A DNA stretch of 64,000 bases from the NCBI GenBank assembly GCA_958450365.1, contig CAUEEP010000387.1, positions 124,001 through 188,000 of the forward strand, in the 5' to 3' direction. A model generated the notes under the pieces. It searched no databases, had not been told where the DNA came from, and saw only the letters and a program-made list of their open reading frames with translations. This stretch comes from Mesorhabditis belari (taxonomy: Eukaryota > Nematoda > Chromadorea > Rhabditida > Rhabditidae). A program made the translations under genes and the position numbers. Every line of letters begins with the position of its first letter. The first letter of the stretch is position 1. This document shows, one piece after another, positions 19,531-33,004 of the stretch.

Positions 19531-20763
19531 CCGATTGACTTTTGAATCTTTTGAAACTTTTTGTCGGAGTAAACACTTTAAATGCCTATAACTTTGTTTA
19601 GAAATTATATTATTGTTAACTTTTTCTATAGTTGGATAGAGAATATTTCAGGCTTTTGAATGATATTAAATAGAGCTTCACTGGATTTACCAATATCTGA
19701 AAAATGGCTGAGTAAAGTGCTGGTAAAGTGTCAGAGTCGGTTAGCTTGGTTAGTGCTGGCTTTCTGGAGAGCTTTCTGGAGTTGGTTGACTCAATCAAAT
19801 TCGATTTGGTATCATTTGAAAGCCTACAGTATACTCTATTCAATCAAAAAGTTAACAATAATATTATTTCTAAGTAAAGTTCGAAATGTAACTAGGTAGA
19901 TAATAAATAAAACAACAGTGATTTCAAAATTTCAGCAAGCTTTGTCAACTCATCGAAAAGTGCCGGAGACTGGTCAACTCTTCACTGGCGCTCAGAAACT
20001 CGTTCTTGACGGAATCGTGAAAACGGTTGGTGTTGGAGAAGTTGTCTAACATTTAGATATTTCTAGATATTAACAAAGGAATGTCAACTGGTTGTGGTGG
20101 CCAAATGGCATGAGCCATTTACTGGCCGACGTAAAATTTTGCGCTGATTCCGAATCCGTTTTCCGATTAGACTAGTGGGGGATTAGTGTGTTGAGCTTCT
20201 GGGAAAGCTTAGAAACTGTAAAATAGTCATCAACTCGGCACTACTATTAGAGAAAATACGTTATGTTTCAAAAATAATGAATTCAAATTGAATTTAGTTA
20301 AACGAGCTTCTCCTAAAGTCAGACAATAATGGATTTAATGGTGAAGAAACGGTTGGTTACATTAATTCTACAATAACATCAACAAAACAGTTATTTTCTA
20401 ATCTTATTAAAGATTTCATAGCACTTTTTCATGCTTTAAATCTCAAATTTCAACCTAAAGCCTTTAGAAAAAGGGATTAGTTAACTTTTTTTTTTTCGTT
20501 TAAACTCTCTACAATCTTTTTCTTTGCTATAGTTTTTATTGAAAAGCTAAAATAGAATAACTTATGCTTAAAGTATTATAGTTTAATATGATAGCCGACT
20601 GGATAGGAATCTTGTCTATTAATCGGTGAATTCGAAGGTCAAAGGTTCGATCCAAGTAACCAAAAAAATTTCTTTCTTTTTCCCATCATTATAGGGTTTT
20701 TTTCTTAACAACATTTGAGTAATAAGGGAAAAAAAAATCTCCTCCTTTATGCTGTAATTGATT
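19531..20763 (+). repeat. Q module copy 5
   Basis: Foldback 19590-19881, terminal-exon copy 19936-20049, tRNA-like 20592-20662. Confidence 0.85.
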
Positions 20764-21894
20764 ATTTTTGGTTTATAATTTCTCAATCAAAATCGACCAA
20801 AATCAAGAAAAATCAATCAAAATCAAGAAAAATCCATCAAAATCAACCAAAATCAAGAAAAGAATCAAAAATCTAACTTCCGTATATCAAAAGTATAAAA
20901 GTATCAAAAGAATCGAGTACTTAAACTGTCAATTTTATAAAATATTATAAAATTCTAAAAATGGCAAAGAAGCGAAGAAAATTCGCCGCCGCCAAAAATG
21001 CAAAAAATACACACACACTTTCACAGGAATTATTGACCAGGAGGCAGGGGGTACTTCTTGCCTATCCCTGCTGCTGTCAATGAGTCAGGGGGGATAGTAA
21101 TTTTCCCCCTACGCCTCCCTGTGCCACGGTGGAAGCCGGGGGTCACTCGGCTAGGGTTTACCCCGGGAGCCGCGCCTTACCATGGTGTATCCTTCCAACC
21201 GACGCAAGCACGCCGCACCATGGGATTTTACCGAGTCTTTTTCTGACTCAGGCCGGGACTCAGCCCTGCCATGATGCTGAACAAGAATTTGTGCTTTATA
21301 TCGCCCCCATAGCACGTCGGCTGCCAGAAAGGGGTCGAGTAGGAGGACCGGCTGAGAACCCACACCCACCCACACCCGGCTGATAACCCACATGAATGTT
21401 CTAGCCAAAATTTCAGAGAAATTCATTCAGCCAATTTTTCCGTAGAGTTTTTTATGGATTTTTACGACAAAAGGCGTTTTTCACTCTCGAATTTGCTTGA
21501 AAGTGAACCGAAATTCATTTAAAAAGATGCAAATTGAACAAAAAAACACTTTTTTTTTATAGAGCAAACTATAGATTAATTGGTGAATTTGTTACTTTTT
21601 AACAGAAGTACGAAAAAAACGAAAAGATATGCATCAACCTATTAGCCGATAGTCAAATCTTTCCACCAACAAAACCATTATTTTCTTTTTATCAAGATCA
21701 GAGTTTGAGGGTTTAAGGGATTTTCCGGTAGATAGCTTTTTCATTGAACAATCTCGTAATTAATCCAAGCTTTATCAGATGTTAGAAATGAATCCCAGAA
21801 ACCATCAGCTTTGGTTTGATGAAGCAAAAGAGCTGAACTGAAGAACTGACATCTGCACAAGTTGTCTTGAATCAAGTTGAGACTCATTTTCTAG
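20764..21894 (+). repeat. G module copy 6
   Basis: A-rich minisatellite, GC island 21032-21406, mariner terminus 21620-21641. Joined to a D module, as at G2, rather than to E. Confidence 0.85.
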
Positions 21895-22746
21895 GAAGAA
21901 TCCCTGTTTAATCACCCAGAGACTTATTTATAGTCATTCATAATGAATCCCTGATAGCCAGAGTTCATAATGATTCCAATAATAATCTCAGTTCATAATG
22001 AATCCCAGAATAGAGGATGTGCTTAGAATCCTCAATTAGAACTCAAAATCCTCAAAGTATCATGATCATTAGGATACATTGACGATCTAAACTCTCTAGT
22101 TGATGCAAATGGTTGTCGATTCTCTTTTTATCAACGTTTTCTGATCTTCTGATCAATTTCAAGCTTTGCTTTCAAGCTTTCAAGCACTTTGCAAGCTTTT
22201 GAGTGTTCGATTCAAGTCAATTTCAATTCCTCAATGCGAGATTTTAAACGGGCATCATTTTTTTCCTAAATAGTTTCCAAAAAACGAATTTCGCAATCTA
22301 AAAGTCTCTTAATTACAGTTTTCAGTCTAGAAATTGAAAATTTATTCATCAAAATAATAAATAAAGCTTTAGAACCCGTTTCCGGAGGTCGGCTTGATGT
22401 CGGGGAATAATTGGAGGACGTTGATTGGCTGAAAATGAGATTGAATATCAAATTGCTGAAGAAAATTGAAGGGAAAATTGGGTAAATCGTTTGGAAAAGC
22501 CAATCTGGATATCACACAAGATAAATCTATCAATTTCAGCATTATTATATTATTTCGTTAGATTCCAATTTTTTTAAATTGAGTCTTTTTATGGTTTAAA
22601 CCATAAAAAGACAAAGAAAAAGCTTTAAACCATAAAAGACTCAAATATTCGACATTATTCGAGACGAATAATCAATTACAGCATAAAGGAGGAGATTTTT
22701 TTTTACCCTTATTACTCAAATGTTGTTAAGAAAAAAACCCTATAAT
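21895..22746 (-). repeat. D module copy 3
   Basis: Terminal-exon-like segment 22369-22428 (minus), palindrome 22583-22612. Confidence 0.8.
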
Positions 22747-23957
22747 TTGAGGAAATTTGGCTTTTTTTAAAAAATCAAACAAGATTTATTTCTAAAGAGA
22801 TTTATTGTAAAAAAATTGAATTTTTACATATTTCAATTTCAATTTCGTTTAAAAATAAGCTTTTAATAGAAATTTCTATAGTGTGCCTTCCAGATTGAAA
22901 AAAATGAAAAAGAAAATTTTCATTTACGCTTTGAAATTGAAGAATTCGAAAGGAAAAGAATTTTGAAAATTTCACTTTCGCTTAAAACCGAGAATTTCCT
23001 AGCGAATTGTATTGTGTGGCTTCCAGATTGAAAAGTACTAAAAGAAAAATGAGATAGATGATGTGAAAAGCTATAAAAGGTGCATGAAATCAAATTTATG
23101 CTTAAAATGTGAGCATCAATTGTAAGTAAGGGGTTGGAATAAGGTTTTAAAAAGGTTAAATGAAAGATAAAGAGAAAGGTTATCGCTTTTTTAGCTTATT
23201 TTTCAGTTGTTTCAAGAGCTAGGAGGTCAAATTAGATCAAATTTTTGGAAAATAGCCATTCTTTTGCTTTAAAACCCTTCAAAAACCTAAAAATACAATA
23301 AAAACGAACTTTTCAAAGGAAAAAATCTTTCTTTGAGCTTTTTCGGGAGTAAAAGTGAGAAAAAAAGTAATGAGAAGTTATTGAGAAGAAAAAGAAAAGC
23401 AATAAATCATTAATTGCTAAAAAAAGAGCTCTTAAACCACGAGAATTATTGGAAAAAAATTGGAAAAACAATTTTTAAAAAATTTCAATCAAAAATGAGT
23501 TTTTACTATAGTGTGAATTCCAGATTGAAAAAAAGTGGGGGAAAAAAAATTTCATTTTCGCTTTAAAACGAGAATTTCCTAGCGAATTGGATTTGGTGAG
23601 TTCCAGATTGAAAATTTGCATCAAAAAAAGACAACAAATGATGATTTTCGAAAAGATTTTAAAGCCAACCCTTTTCAGCTGTGTACTTTCAAGCTGTGTT
23701 CAGCTTTTTCGAGTTTTAACCAAATCCAATTCGCATTTATGGCTCATTTTGAATTGATTTACGAGAAAAAGCTTTTTTTTAGGGTAATTGAATTGAATTT
23801 TATTCGTTTAAGCAAGAAAATTCAAGTTTTTTTAGTGATTGAGTTGATCATTTTTTTCATTTTCATTATTTTCATCATTTTTTCGTCTTGTATTAGATTT
23901 TTCTTTGTATTTTGTGGTTAGAAATCGTAAACACACCCTTTCTAGTGCACTTAGAGT
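22747..23957 (+). repeat. F module copy 2, truncated before the heat-shock array
   Basis: Carries the CCAGATTG repeats and a TATAAAAGG. It stops at TGCACTTAGAGTC, fused to AAAAGAATCGAG of G7; this breakpoint is found nowhere else in the window. The heat-shock array and the ATG frame are lost. Confidence 0.8.
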
Positions 23958-24949
23958 CAAAAGAATCGAGTACTTAAACTGTCAATTTTATAAAATATTA
24001 TAAAATTCTAAAAATGGCAAAGAAGCGAAGAAAATTCGCCGCCGCCAAAAATGCAAAAAATACACACACACTTTCACAGGAATTATTGACCAGGAGGCAG
24101 GGGGTACTTCTTGCCTATCCCTGCTGCTGTCAATGAGTCAGGGGGGATAGTAATTTTCCCCCCTACGCCTCCCCTGTGCCACGGTGGAAGCCGGGGGTCA
24201 CTCGGCTAGGGTTTACCCCGGGAGCCGCGCCTTACCATGGTGTATCCTTCCAACCGACGCAAGCACGCCGCACCATGGGATTTTACCGAGTCTTTTTCTG
24301 ACTCAGGCCGGGACTCAGCCCTGCCATGATGCTGAACAAGAATTTGTGCTTTATATCGCCCCCATAGCACGTCGGCTGCCAGAAAGGGGTCGAGTAGGAG
24401 GACCGGCTGAGAACCCACACCCACCCACACCCGGCTGATAACCCACATGAATGTTCTAGCCAAAATTTCAGAGAAATTCATTCAGCCAATTTTTCCGTAG
24501 AGTTTTTTATGGATTTTTACGACAAAAGGCGTTTTTCACTCTCGAATTTGCTTGAAAGTGAACCGAAATTCATTTAAAAAGATGCAAATTGAACAAAAAA
24601 ACACTTTTTTTTTATAGAGCAAACTATAGATTAATTGGTGAATTTGTTACTTTTTAACAGAAGTACGAAAAAAACGAAAAGATATGCATCAACCTATTAG
24701 CCGATAGTCAAATCTTTCCACCAACAAAACCATTATTTTCTTTTTATCAAGATCAGAGTTTGAGGGTTTAAGGGATTTTCCGGTAGATAGCTTTTTCATT
24801 GAACAATCTCGTAATTAATCCAAGCTTTATCAGATGTTAGAAATGAATCCCAGAAACCATCAGCTTTGGTTTGATGAAGCAAAAGAGCTGAACTGAAGAA
24901 CTGACATCTGCACAAGTTGTCTTGAATCAAGTTGAGACTCATTTTCTAG
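23958..24949 (+). repeat. G module copy 7, left-truncated
   Basis: Lacks most of the A-rich minisatellite. GC island 24085-24461, mariner terminus 24675-24696. Fused to E5. Confidence 0.85.
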
Positions 24950-25595
24950 AATTTAGCTGCTGCTGCGTGGGAAGCCGGCGTTTACGGTGAGCACAAAGTA
25001 CACTTCGATTCACGCAGGCACATTTTTGATGAAATGGATGGGAAAACACGTAAAGGAACGAATAGAAAACTAGAAAACTAGAAAGATATTCAAGCAATAA
25101 GATAATAATTCTTTAAGAAAACAAAAAACAATAAAAAAAGGATCAATTTTGACATGAAATTTGAAAATTTTGATCATTTGACAATTCGCTAAGCTTGGCT
25201 TGAATTTTTTTTGCCTTCCTTTCCTTTAGTCTAGCTTTAAAATAGTAATTCTAAAGTTATAGCAATTCTAAAGTATTTAAGAATCTTGTTAAGCTTTGAA
25301 TATGTCATTAGAATCAAGAAAATCAATAATTCCATCAAAATCCATCAAAAAAAAACATCGGGAAGGAGCTATTCGAACTAGTAGTGTTCTGACAATCAAA
25401 TAGTTGGATTGGAGTTGGATTGGAGTTGGATTTCTTAAGGCTTTAAGGCCTTGTACTCGGTTCGGCGAAAAATCGACGAAAAAATCGACGAAAAATATGA
25501 AAATAGTTGCATTTTTATCTTAAGATTAACAGTTTAAAGCCTTGAACTCGATTCAGGTACGGTAGTTTATCCACCATCTATTTATCTTTTGAATT
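24950..25595 (+). repeat. E module copy 5 plus H-type unit
   Basis: Exon-like segment 24957-25073, then GGATTGGAGTT mini-repeats and the third H unit. Confidence 0.8.
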
Positions 25596-26832
25596 CCGAT
25601 TGACTTTTGAATCTTTTGAAACTTTTTGTCGGAGTAAACACTTTAAATGCCTATAACTTTGTTTAGAAATTATATTATTGTTAACTTTTTCTATAGTTGG
25701 ATAGAGAATATTTCAGGCTTTTGAATGATATTAAATAGAGCTTCACTGGATTTACCAATATCTGAAAAATGGCTGAGTAAAGTGCTGGTAAAGTGTCAGA
25801 GTCGGTTAGCTTGGTTAGTGCTGGCTTTCTGGAGAGCTTTCTGGAGTTGGTTGACTCAATCAAATTCGATTTGGTATCATTTGAAAGCCTACAGTATACT
25901 CTATTCAATCAAAAAAGTTAACAATAATATTATTTCTAAGTAAAGTTCGAAATGTAACTAGGTAGATAATAAATAAAACAACAGTGATTTCAAAATTTCA
26001 GCAAGCTTTGTCAACTCATCGAAAAGTGCCGGAGACTGGTCAACTCTTCACTGGCGCTCAGAAACTCGTTCTTGACGGAATCGTGAAAACGGTTGGTGTT
26101 GGAGAAGTTGTCTAACATTTAGATATTTCTAGATATTAACAAAGGAATGTCAACTGGTTGTGGTGGCCAAATGGCATGAGCCATTTACTGGCCGACGTAA
26201 AATTTTGCGCTGATTCCGAATCCGTTTTCCGATTAGACTAGTGGGGGATTAGTGTGTTGAGCTTCTGGGAAAGCTTAGAAACTGTAAAATAGTCATCAAC
26301 TCGGCACTACTATTAGAGAAAATACGTTATGTTTCAAAAATAATGAATTCAAATTGAATTTAGTTAAACGAGCTTCTCCTAAAGTCAGACAATAATGGAT
26401 TTAATGGTGAAGAAACGGTTGGTTACATTAATTCTACAATAACATCAACAAAACAGTTATTTTCTAATCTTATTAAAGATTTCATAGCACTTTTTCATGC
26501 TTTAAATCTCAAATTTCAACCTAAAGCCTTTAGAAAAAGGGATTAGTTAACTTTTTTTTTTTCGTTTAAACTCTCTACAATCTTTTTCTTTGCTATAGTT
26601 TTTATTGAAAAGCTAAAATAGAATAACTTATGCTTAAAGTATTATAGTTTAATATGATAGCCGACTGGATAGGAATCTTGTCTATTAATCGGTGAATTCG
26701 AAGGTCAAAGGTTCGATCCAAGTAACCAAAAAAAATTTCTTTCTTTTTCCCATCATTATAGGGTTTTTTTTCTTAACAACATTTGAGTAATAAGGGAAAA
26801 AAAAAATCTCCTCCTTTATGCTGTAATTGATT
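25596..26832 (+). repeat. Q module copy 6
   Basis: Foldback 25655-25947 (one extra A), terminal-exon copy 26002-26115, tRNA-like 26658-26728. Confidence 0.85.
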
Positions 26833-27966
26833 ATTTTTGGTTTATAATTTCTCAATCAAAATCGACCAAAATCAAGAAAAATCAATCAAAATCAAGAAAA
26901 ATCCATCAAAATCAACCAAAATCAAGAAAAGAATCAAAAATCTAACTTCCGTATATCAAAAGTATAAAAGTATCAAAAGAATCGAGTACTTAAACTGTCA
27001 ATTTTATAAAATATTATAAAATTCTAAAAATGGCAAAGAAGCGAAGAAAATTCGCCGCCGCCAAAAATGCAAAAAATACACACACACTTTCACAGGAATT
27101 ATTGACCAGGAGGCAGGGGGTACTTCTTGCCTATCCCTGCTGCTGTCAATGAGTCAGGGGGGATAGTAATTTTCCCCCCTACGCCTCCCCTGTGCCACGG
27201 TGGAAGCCGGGGGGTCACTCGGCTAGGGTTTACCCCGGGAGCCGCGCCTTACCATGGTGTATCCTTCCAACCGACGCAAGCACGCCGCACCATGGGATTT
27301 TACCGAGTCTTTTTCTGACTCAGGCCGGGACTCAGCCCTGCCATGATGCTGAACAAGAATTTGTGCTTTATATCGCCCCCATAGCACGTCGGCTGCCAGA
27401 AAGGGGTCGAGTAGGAGGACCGGCTGAGAACCCACACCCACCCACACCCGGCTGATAACCCACATGAATGTTCTAGCCAAAATTTCAGAGAAATTCATTC
27501 AGCCAATTTTTCCGTAGAGTTTTTTATGGATTTTTACGACAAAAGGCGTTTTTCACTCTCGAATTTGCTTGAAAGTGAACCGAAATTCATTTAAAAAGAT
27601 GCAAATTGAACAAAAAAACACTTTTTTTTTATAGAGCAAACTATAGATTAATTGGTGAATTTGTTACTTTTTAACAGAAGTACGAAAAAAACGAAAAGAT
27701 ATGCATCAACCTATTAGCCGATAGTCAAATCTTTCCACCAACAAAACCATTATTTTCTTTTTATCAAGATCAGAGTTTGAGGGTTTAAGGGATTTTCCGG
27801 TAGATAGCTTTTTCATTGAACAATCTCGTAATTAATCCAAGCTTTATCAGATGTTAGAAATGAATCCCAGAAACCATCAGCTTTGGTTTGATGAAGCAAA
27901 AGAGCTGAACTGAAGAACTGACATCTGCACAAGTTGTCTTGAATCAAGTTGAGACTCATTTTCTAG
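26833..27966 (+). repeat. G module copy 8
   Basis: A-rich minisatellite, GC island 27101-27478, mariner terminus 27692-27713. Confidence 0.85.
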
Positions 27967-28822
27967 GAAGAATCCCTGTTTAATCACCCAGAGACTTATT
28001 TATAGTCATTCATAATGAATCCCTGATAGCCAGAGTTCATAATGATTCCAATAATAATCTCAGTTCATAATGAATCCCAGAATAGAGGATGTGCTTAGAA
28101 TCCTCAATTAGAACTCAAAATCCTCAAAGTATCATGATCATTAGGATACATTGACGATCTAAACTCTCTAGTTGATGCAAATGGTTGTCGATTCTCTTTT
28201 TATCAACGTTTTCTGATCTTCTGATCAATTTCAAGCTTTGCTTTCAAGCTTTCAAGCACTTTGCAAGCTTTTGAGTGTTCGATTCAAGTCAATTTCAATT
28301 CCTCAATGCGAGATTTTAAACGGGCATCATTTTTTCCTAAATAGTTTCCAAAAACGAATTTCGCAATCTAAAAAGTCTCTTAATTACAGTTTTCAGTCTA
28401 GAAATTGAAAATTTATTCATCAAAATAATAAATAAAGCTTTAGAACCCGTTTCCGGAGGTCGGCTTGATGTCGGGGAATAATTGGAGGACGTTGATTGGC
28501 TGAAAATGAGATTGAATATCAAATTGCTGAAGAAAATTGAAGGGAAAATTGGGTAAATCGTTTGGAAAAGCCAATCTGGATATCACACAAGATAAATCTA
28601 TCAATTTCAGCATTATTATATTATTTCGTTAGATTCCAATTTTTTAAATTGAGTCTTTTTTATGGTTTAAACCATAAAAAGACAAAGAAAAAAGCTTTAA
28701 ACCATAAAAAAGACTCAAATATTCGACATTATTCGAGACGAATAATCAATTACAGCATAAAGGAGGAGATTTTTTTTTTACCCTTATTACTCAAATGTTG
28801 TTAAGAAAAAAAACCCTATAAT
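27967..28822 (-). repeat. D module copy 4
   Basis: Terminal-exon-like segment 28440-28499 (minus), palindrome 28653-28683 with an extra T. Confidence 0.8.
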
Positions 28823-31100
28823 TTGAGGAAATTTGGCTTTTTTTTAAAAAATCAAACAAGATTTATTTCTAAAGAGATTTATTGTAAAAAAATTGAATTT
28901 TTACATATTTCAATTTCAATTTCGTTTAAAAATAAGCTTTTAATAGAAATTTCTATAGTGTGCCTTCCAGATTGAAAAAAATGAAAAAAGAAAATTTTCA
29001 TTTACGCTTTGAAATTGAAGAATTCGAAAGGAAAAGAATTTTGAAAATTTCACTTTCGCTTAAAACCGAGAATTTCCTAGCGAATTGTATTGTGTGGCTT
29101 CCAGATTGAAAAGTACTAAAAGAAAAATGAGATAGATGATGTGAAAAGCTATAAAAGGTGCATGAAATCAAATTTATGCTTAAAATGTGAGCATCAATTG
29201 TAAGTAAGGGGGTTGGAATAAGGTTTTAAAAAGGTTAAATGAAAGATAAAGAGAAAGGTTATCGCTTTTTTAGCTTATTTTTCAGTTGTTTCAAGAGCTA
29301 GGAGGTCAAATTAGATCAAATTTTTGGAAAATAGCCATTCTTTTGCTTTAAAACCCTTCAAAAACCTAAAAATACAATAAAAACGAACTTTTCAAAGGAA
29401 AAAATCTTTCTTTGAGCTTTTTCGGGAGTAAAAGTGAGAAAAAAAGTAATGAGAAGTTATTGAGAAGAAAAAGAAAAGCAATAAATCATTAATTGCTAAA
29501 AAAAGAGCTCTTAAACCACGAGAATTATTGGAAAAAATTGGAAAAACAATTTTTAAAAAATTTCAATCAAAAATGAGTTTTTACTATAGTGTGAATTCCA
29601 GATTGAAAAAAAGTGGGGGAAAAAAATTCATTTTCGCTTTAAAACGAGAATTTCCTAGCGAATTGGATTTGGTGAGTTCCAGATTGAAAATTTGCATCAA
29701 AAAAAAGACAACAAATGATGATTTTCGAAAAGATTTTAAAGCCAACCCTTTTCAGCTGTGTACTTTCAAGCTGTGTTCAGCTTTTTCGAGTTTTAACCAA
29801 ATCCAATTCGCATTTATGGCTCATTTTGAATTGATTTACGAGAAAAAGCTTTTTTTTAGGGTAATTGAATTGAATTTTATTCGTTTAAGCAAGAAAATTC
29901 AAGTTTTTTTTAGTGATTGAGTTGATCATTTTTTTCATTTTCATTATTTTCATCATTTTTTCGTCTTGTATTAGATTTTTCTTTGTATTTTGTGGTTAGA
30001 AATCGTAAACACACCCTTTCTAGTGCACTTAGAGTCCGTTTATTGGTCTTTTTCATAGAGAAAATTAAAGAATTGAATGTTCTAGAATTGAATGTTCTAG
30101 AATTGAATGTTCTAGATGCGTTAAAAAGAAGCTCAAAGTAGAATGAAAGTGGGAAAGATTGGGTATTTGAATCGGCTATTATTATTTTCTTTTTTTTCTA
30201 GCCAAAAGCTGTGCTAATCTAGTCTATTTGCACAAAAGGATTAGCCCATTTCTCTCTTGAATCCTATTATATTACTATTTTGCACCTCTACAGCTAATAT
30301 TTTGGTCCTAAAATCGATCAAAATGCATCAAAATCAAGAAAAATCAATCAAAATCGACCAAAATCAAGAAAAATCCATCAAAATCAATCAAAATCGATCA
30401 AAATCAAGAAAAGAATCAAAAATCTAACTTCCGTATATCAAAAGCTCTCCGCTATTGAGCTCTAAACGAAAATATTCTTCACTTAAAAGAATCAAGAAGA
30501 AATTTGATCCAAAAAGCCATTCTTTTTCTTCTTCTGGATGCAAAAAGTTGAGCCTAGCCCAACAAATGCTTTGAAATGGTTAAATGAAAGAAAATGGCTG
30601 CCGAGGCGGATGTGAAGATGGGACAAGATACTGGTAGTGCCGGACTTTTCATATAAAAGGTTGCCAGGCTGTCTCAAGGACAAGCTGAGTCTTCTGGCCG
30701 ACCTCTGGCCGACTTCTGGCCATTACTAGGTTAGCTTGGTTGTCTTGCCCAGGTACTTTTGCTGTCCGCTTTTTTGAAAAATTCCCTTTTCTGACGTCCG
30801 ACAAAAATTTAAAAATCATACAAGATTTATTTCTAAAGAGATTTATTGTAAAAAAATTGAATTTTTACATAAATTCAGCTAAAATCTTGAATTGAGACAA
30901 CGACAAGAACAAAAGAAAAGACTTTAAGCCAATGTTTTCTCAGAGAAAATAAAGAGAAACGATTTCGAGAGCTTTTTTCAAGAAACACACTCAAAAGTTG
31001 AGAAAAAAAAGGCAAAAGATTTAGCCTTTTCCACGATAAACCAGCTTCAACTAATTGACCTATTAGAATTTCCTAGCGAATTGTATCATTGTATCATAAA
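28823..31100 (+). repeat. F module copy 3 (full length)
   Basis: CCAGATTG repeats, heat-shock array 30069-30113, A-rich minisatellite (about 30310-30425), ATG frame 30594-30656. A 130-codon frame across 29528-29920 results from homopolymer changes and is absent as such from sister copies, so I do not call it. Confidence 0.75.
30069..30113. promoter_or_regulatory. Heat-shock element array (copy 2)
   Basis: Sequence-identical to the array at 10675-10719: nine contiguous nGAAn/nTTCn pentamers. Confidence 0.65.
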
Positions 31101-31590
31101 GATCAATCGATTTGATGGATTTTGATGGATTTTGATGGAATTATTGATTTTCTTGATTCTAATGACATATTCAAAGCTTAACAAGATTCTTAAATACTTT
31201 AGAACTTTAGAATTGCTATAACTTTAGAATTACTATTTTAAAGCTAGACTAAAGGAAAGGAAGGCAAAAAAAATTCAAGCCAAGCTTAGCGAATTGTCAA
31301 ATGATCAAAATTTTCAAATTTCATGTTTTCAAATTTCAAAAATTGATCTTTTTTTTATTTTTTTTTGTTTTCTTAAAGAATTATTATCTTATTGCTTGAA
31401 TATCTTTCTAGTTTTCTAGTTTTCTATTCGTTCTTTTACGTGTTTTCCCATCCATTTCATCAAAAATGTGCCTGCGTGAATCGAAGTGTACTTTGTGCTC
31501 ACCGTAAACGCCGGCTTTCCCACGCAGCAGCAGCTAAATTCTATATAAAATAAAGGAAAAGCTTAAAAAGCAAAAAATTCGATGCGCTAG
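31101..31590 (-). repeat. E module, inverted copy 6
   Basis: Exon-like segment 31416-31533 with the GGGAAAGCC insertion state. It continues past the acceptor side into TCTATATAAAATAAAGG, matching the reverse complement of sequence upstream of E1. Confidence 0.8.
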
Positions 31591-31990
31591 AAGTTTCGCG
31601 TTTCGTCTCGGTTAGCAAAAAGTAAATTTTCGATTTTCATTTTTCACTGTGCCTTTTTGAAACAAAATTTCATCATTTTTTTGTTAAATTTTCAAATTTT
31701 TCTTTTTAAAACCTATCAAATATGTGATTTTTCTTGATAATTTAAACAAATTTACACGATTTTTGATCTCTCAATCCCAATTATAGCTAGGTTTTTTGAA
31801 TTTAAATTTTTTTTTTTCGTACAGATTTCCTTCATTCCGATTGAAAAGAGGTAAAGAAATAAAAGATTTTTTTTTGAATAATGATAGGAATAGATAAATA
31901 GATGGTGGATAACTGTCAATGTCAAGAAGCGAAGAAAATTCGCCGCCGCCAAAAATGCAAAAAATACACACGCACTTTCACAGGAATTAT
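31591..31990. repeat. Joining segment and G-edge remnant
   Basis: AT-rich sequence with GTTTCGCGTTTCGTCTCGG, shared in inverse with about 5395-5580 and directly with 58800-59134. It ends in the GAAGCGAAGAAAATTCGCCG / CACACGCACTTTCACAGG edge of a G module, cut off at 31990 where the 9.6-kb duplicate begins. The same edge at 59135 leads into a whole GC island. Confidence 0.7.
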
Positions 31991-32511
31991 ATGGTTAAAT
32001 GAAAGAAAATGGCTGCCGAGGCGGATGTGAAGATGGGACAAGATACTGGTAGTGCCGGACTTTTCATATAAAAGGTTGCCAGGCTGTCTCAAGGACAAGC
32101 TGAGTCTTCTGGCCGACCTCTGGCCGACTTCTGGCCATTACTAGGTTAGCTTGGTTGTCTTGCCCAGGTACTTTTGCTGTCCGCTTTTTTGAAAAATTCC
32201 CTTTTCTGACGTCCGACAAAAATTTAAAAAATCATACAAGATTTATTTCTAAAGAGATTTATTGTAAAAAAATTGAATTTTTACATAAATTCAGCTAAAA
32301 TCTTGAATTGAGACAACGACAAGAACAAAAGAAAAGACTTTAAGCCAATGTTTTCTCAGAGAAAATAAAGAGAAACGATTTCGAGAGCTTTTTTCAAGAA
32401 ACACACTCAAAAGTTGAGAAAAAAAAGGCAAAAGATTTAGCCTTTTCCACGATAAACCAGCTTCAACTAATTGACCTATTAGAATTTCCTAGCGAATTGT
32501 ATCATTGTATC
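31991..32511 (+). repeat. F module fragment (ATG-frame end only)
   Basis: Begins at ATGGTTAAATGAAAG, equivalent to about 11180, and carries the ATG frame 32009-32071 without the heat-shock array. First sequence of the second 9.6-kb block. Confidence 0.8.
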
Positions 32512-33004
32512 ATAAAGATCAATCGATTTGATGGATTTTGATGGATTTTGATGGAATTATTGATTTTCTTGATTCTAATGACATATTCAAAGCTTAACAA
32601 GATTCTTAAATACTTTAGAACTTTAGAATTGCTATAACTTTAGAATTACTATTTTAAAGCTAGACTAAAGGAAAGGAAGGCAAAAAAAATTCAAGCCAAG
32701 CTTAGCGAATTGTCAAATGATCAAAATTTTCAAATTTCATGTTTTCAAATTTCAAAAATTGATCTTTTTTTTATTGTTTTTTGTTTTCTTAAAGAATTAT
32801 TATCTTATTGCTTGAATATCTTTCTAGTTTTCTAGTTTTCTATTCGTTCTTTTACGTGTTTTCCCATCCATTTCATCAAAAATGTGCCTGCGTGAATCGA
32901 AGTGTACTTTGTGCTCACCGTAAACGCCGGCTTTCCCACGCAGCAGCAGCTAAATTCTATATAAAATAAAGGAAAAGCTTAAAAAGCAAAAAATTCGATG
33001 CGCT
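32512..33004 (-). repeat. E module, inverted copy 7
   Basis: Exon-like segment 32832-32949 with GGGAAAGCC. Ends at the same CGATGCGCTTC breakpoint as inverted copy 2. Confidence 0.8.

Noticed and set aside
29528..29920. 130-codon frame in F copy 3
   Set aside because: Sister copies have different frames there because of homopolymer changes; low-complexity Phe/Lys/Ile-rich translation.
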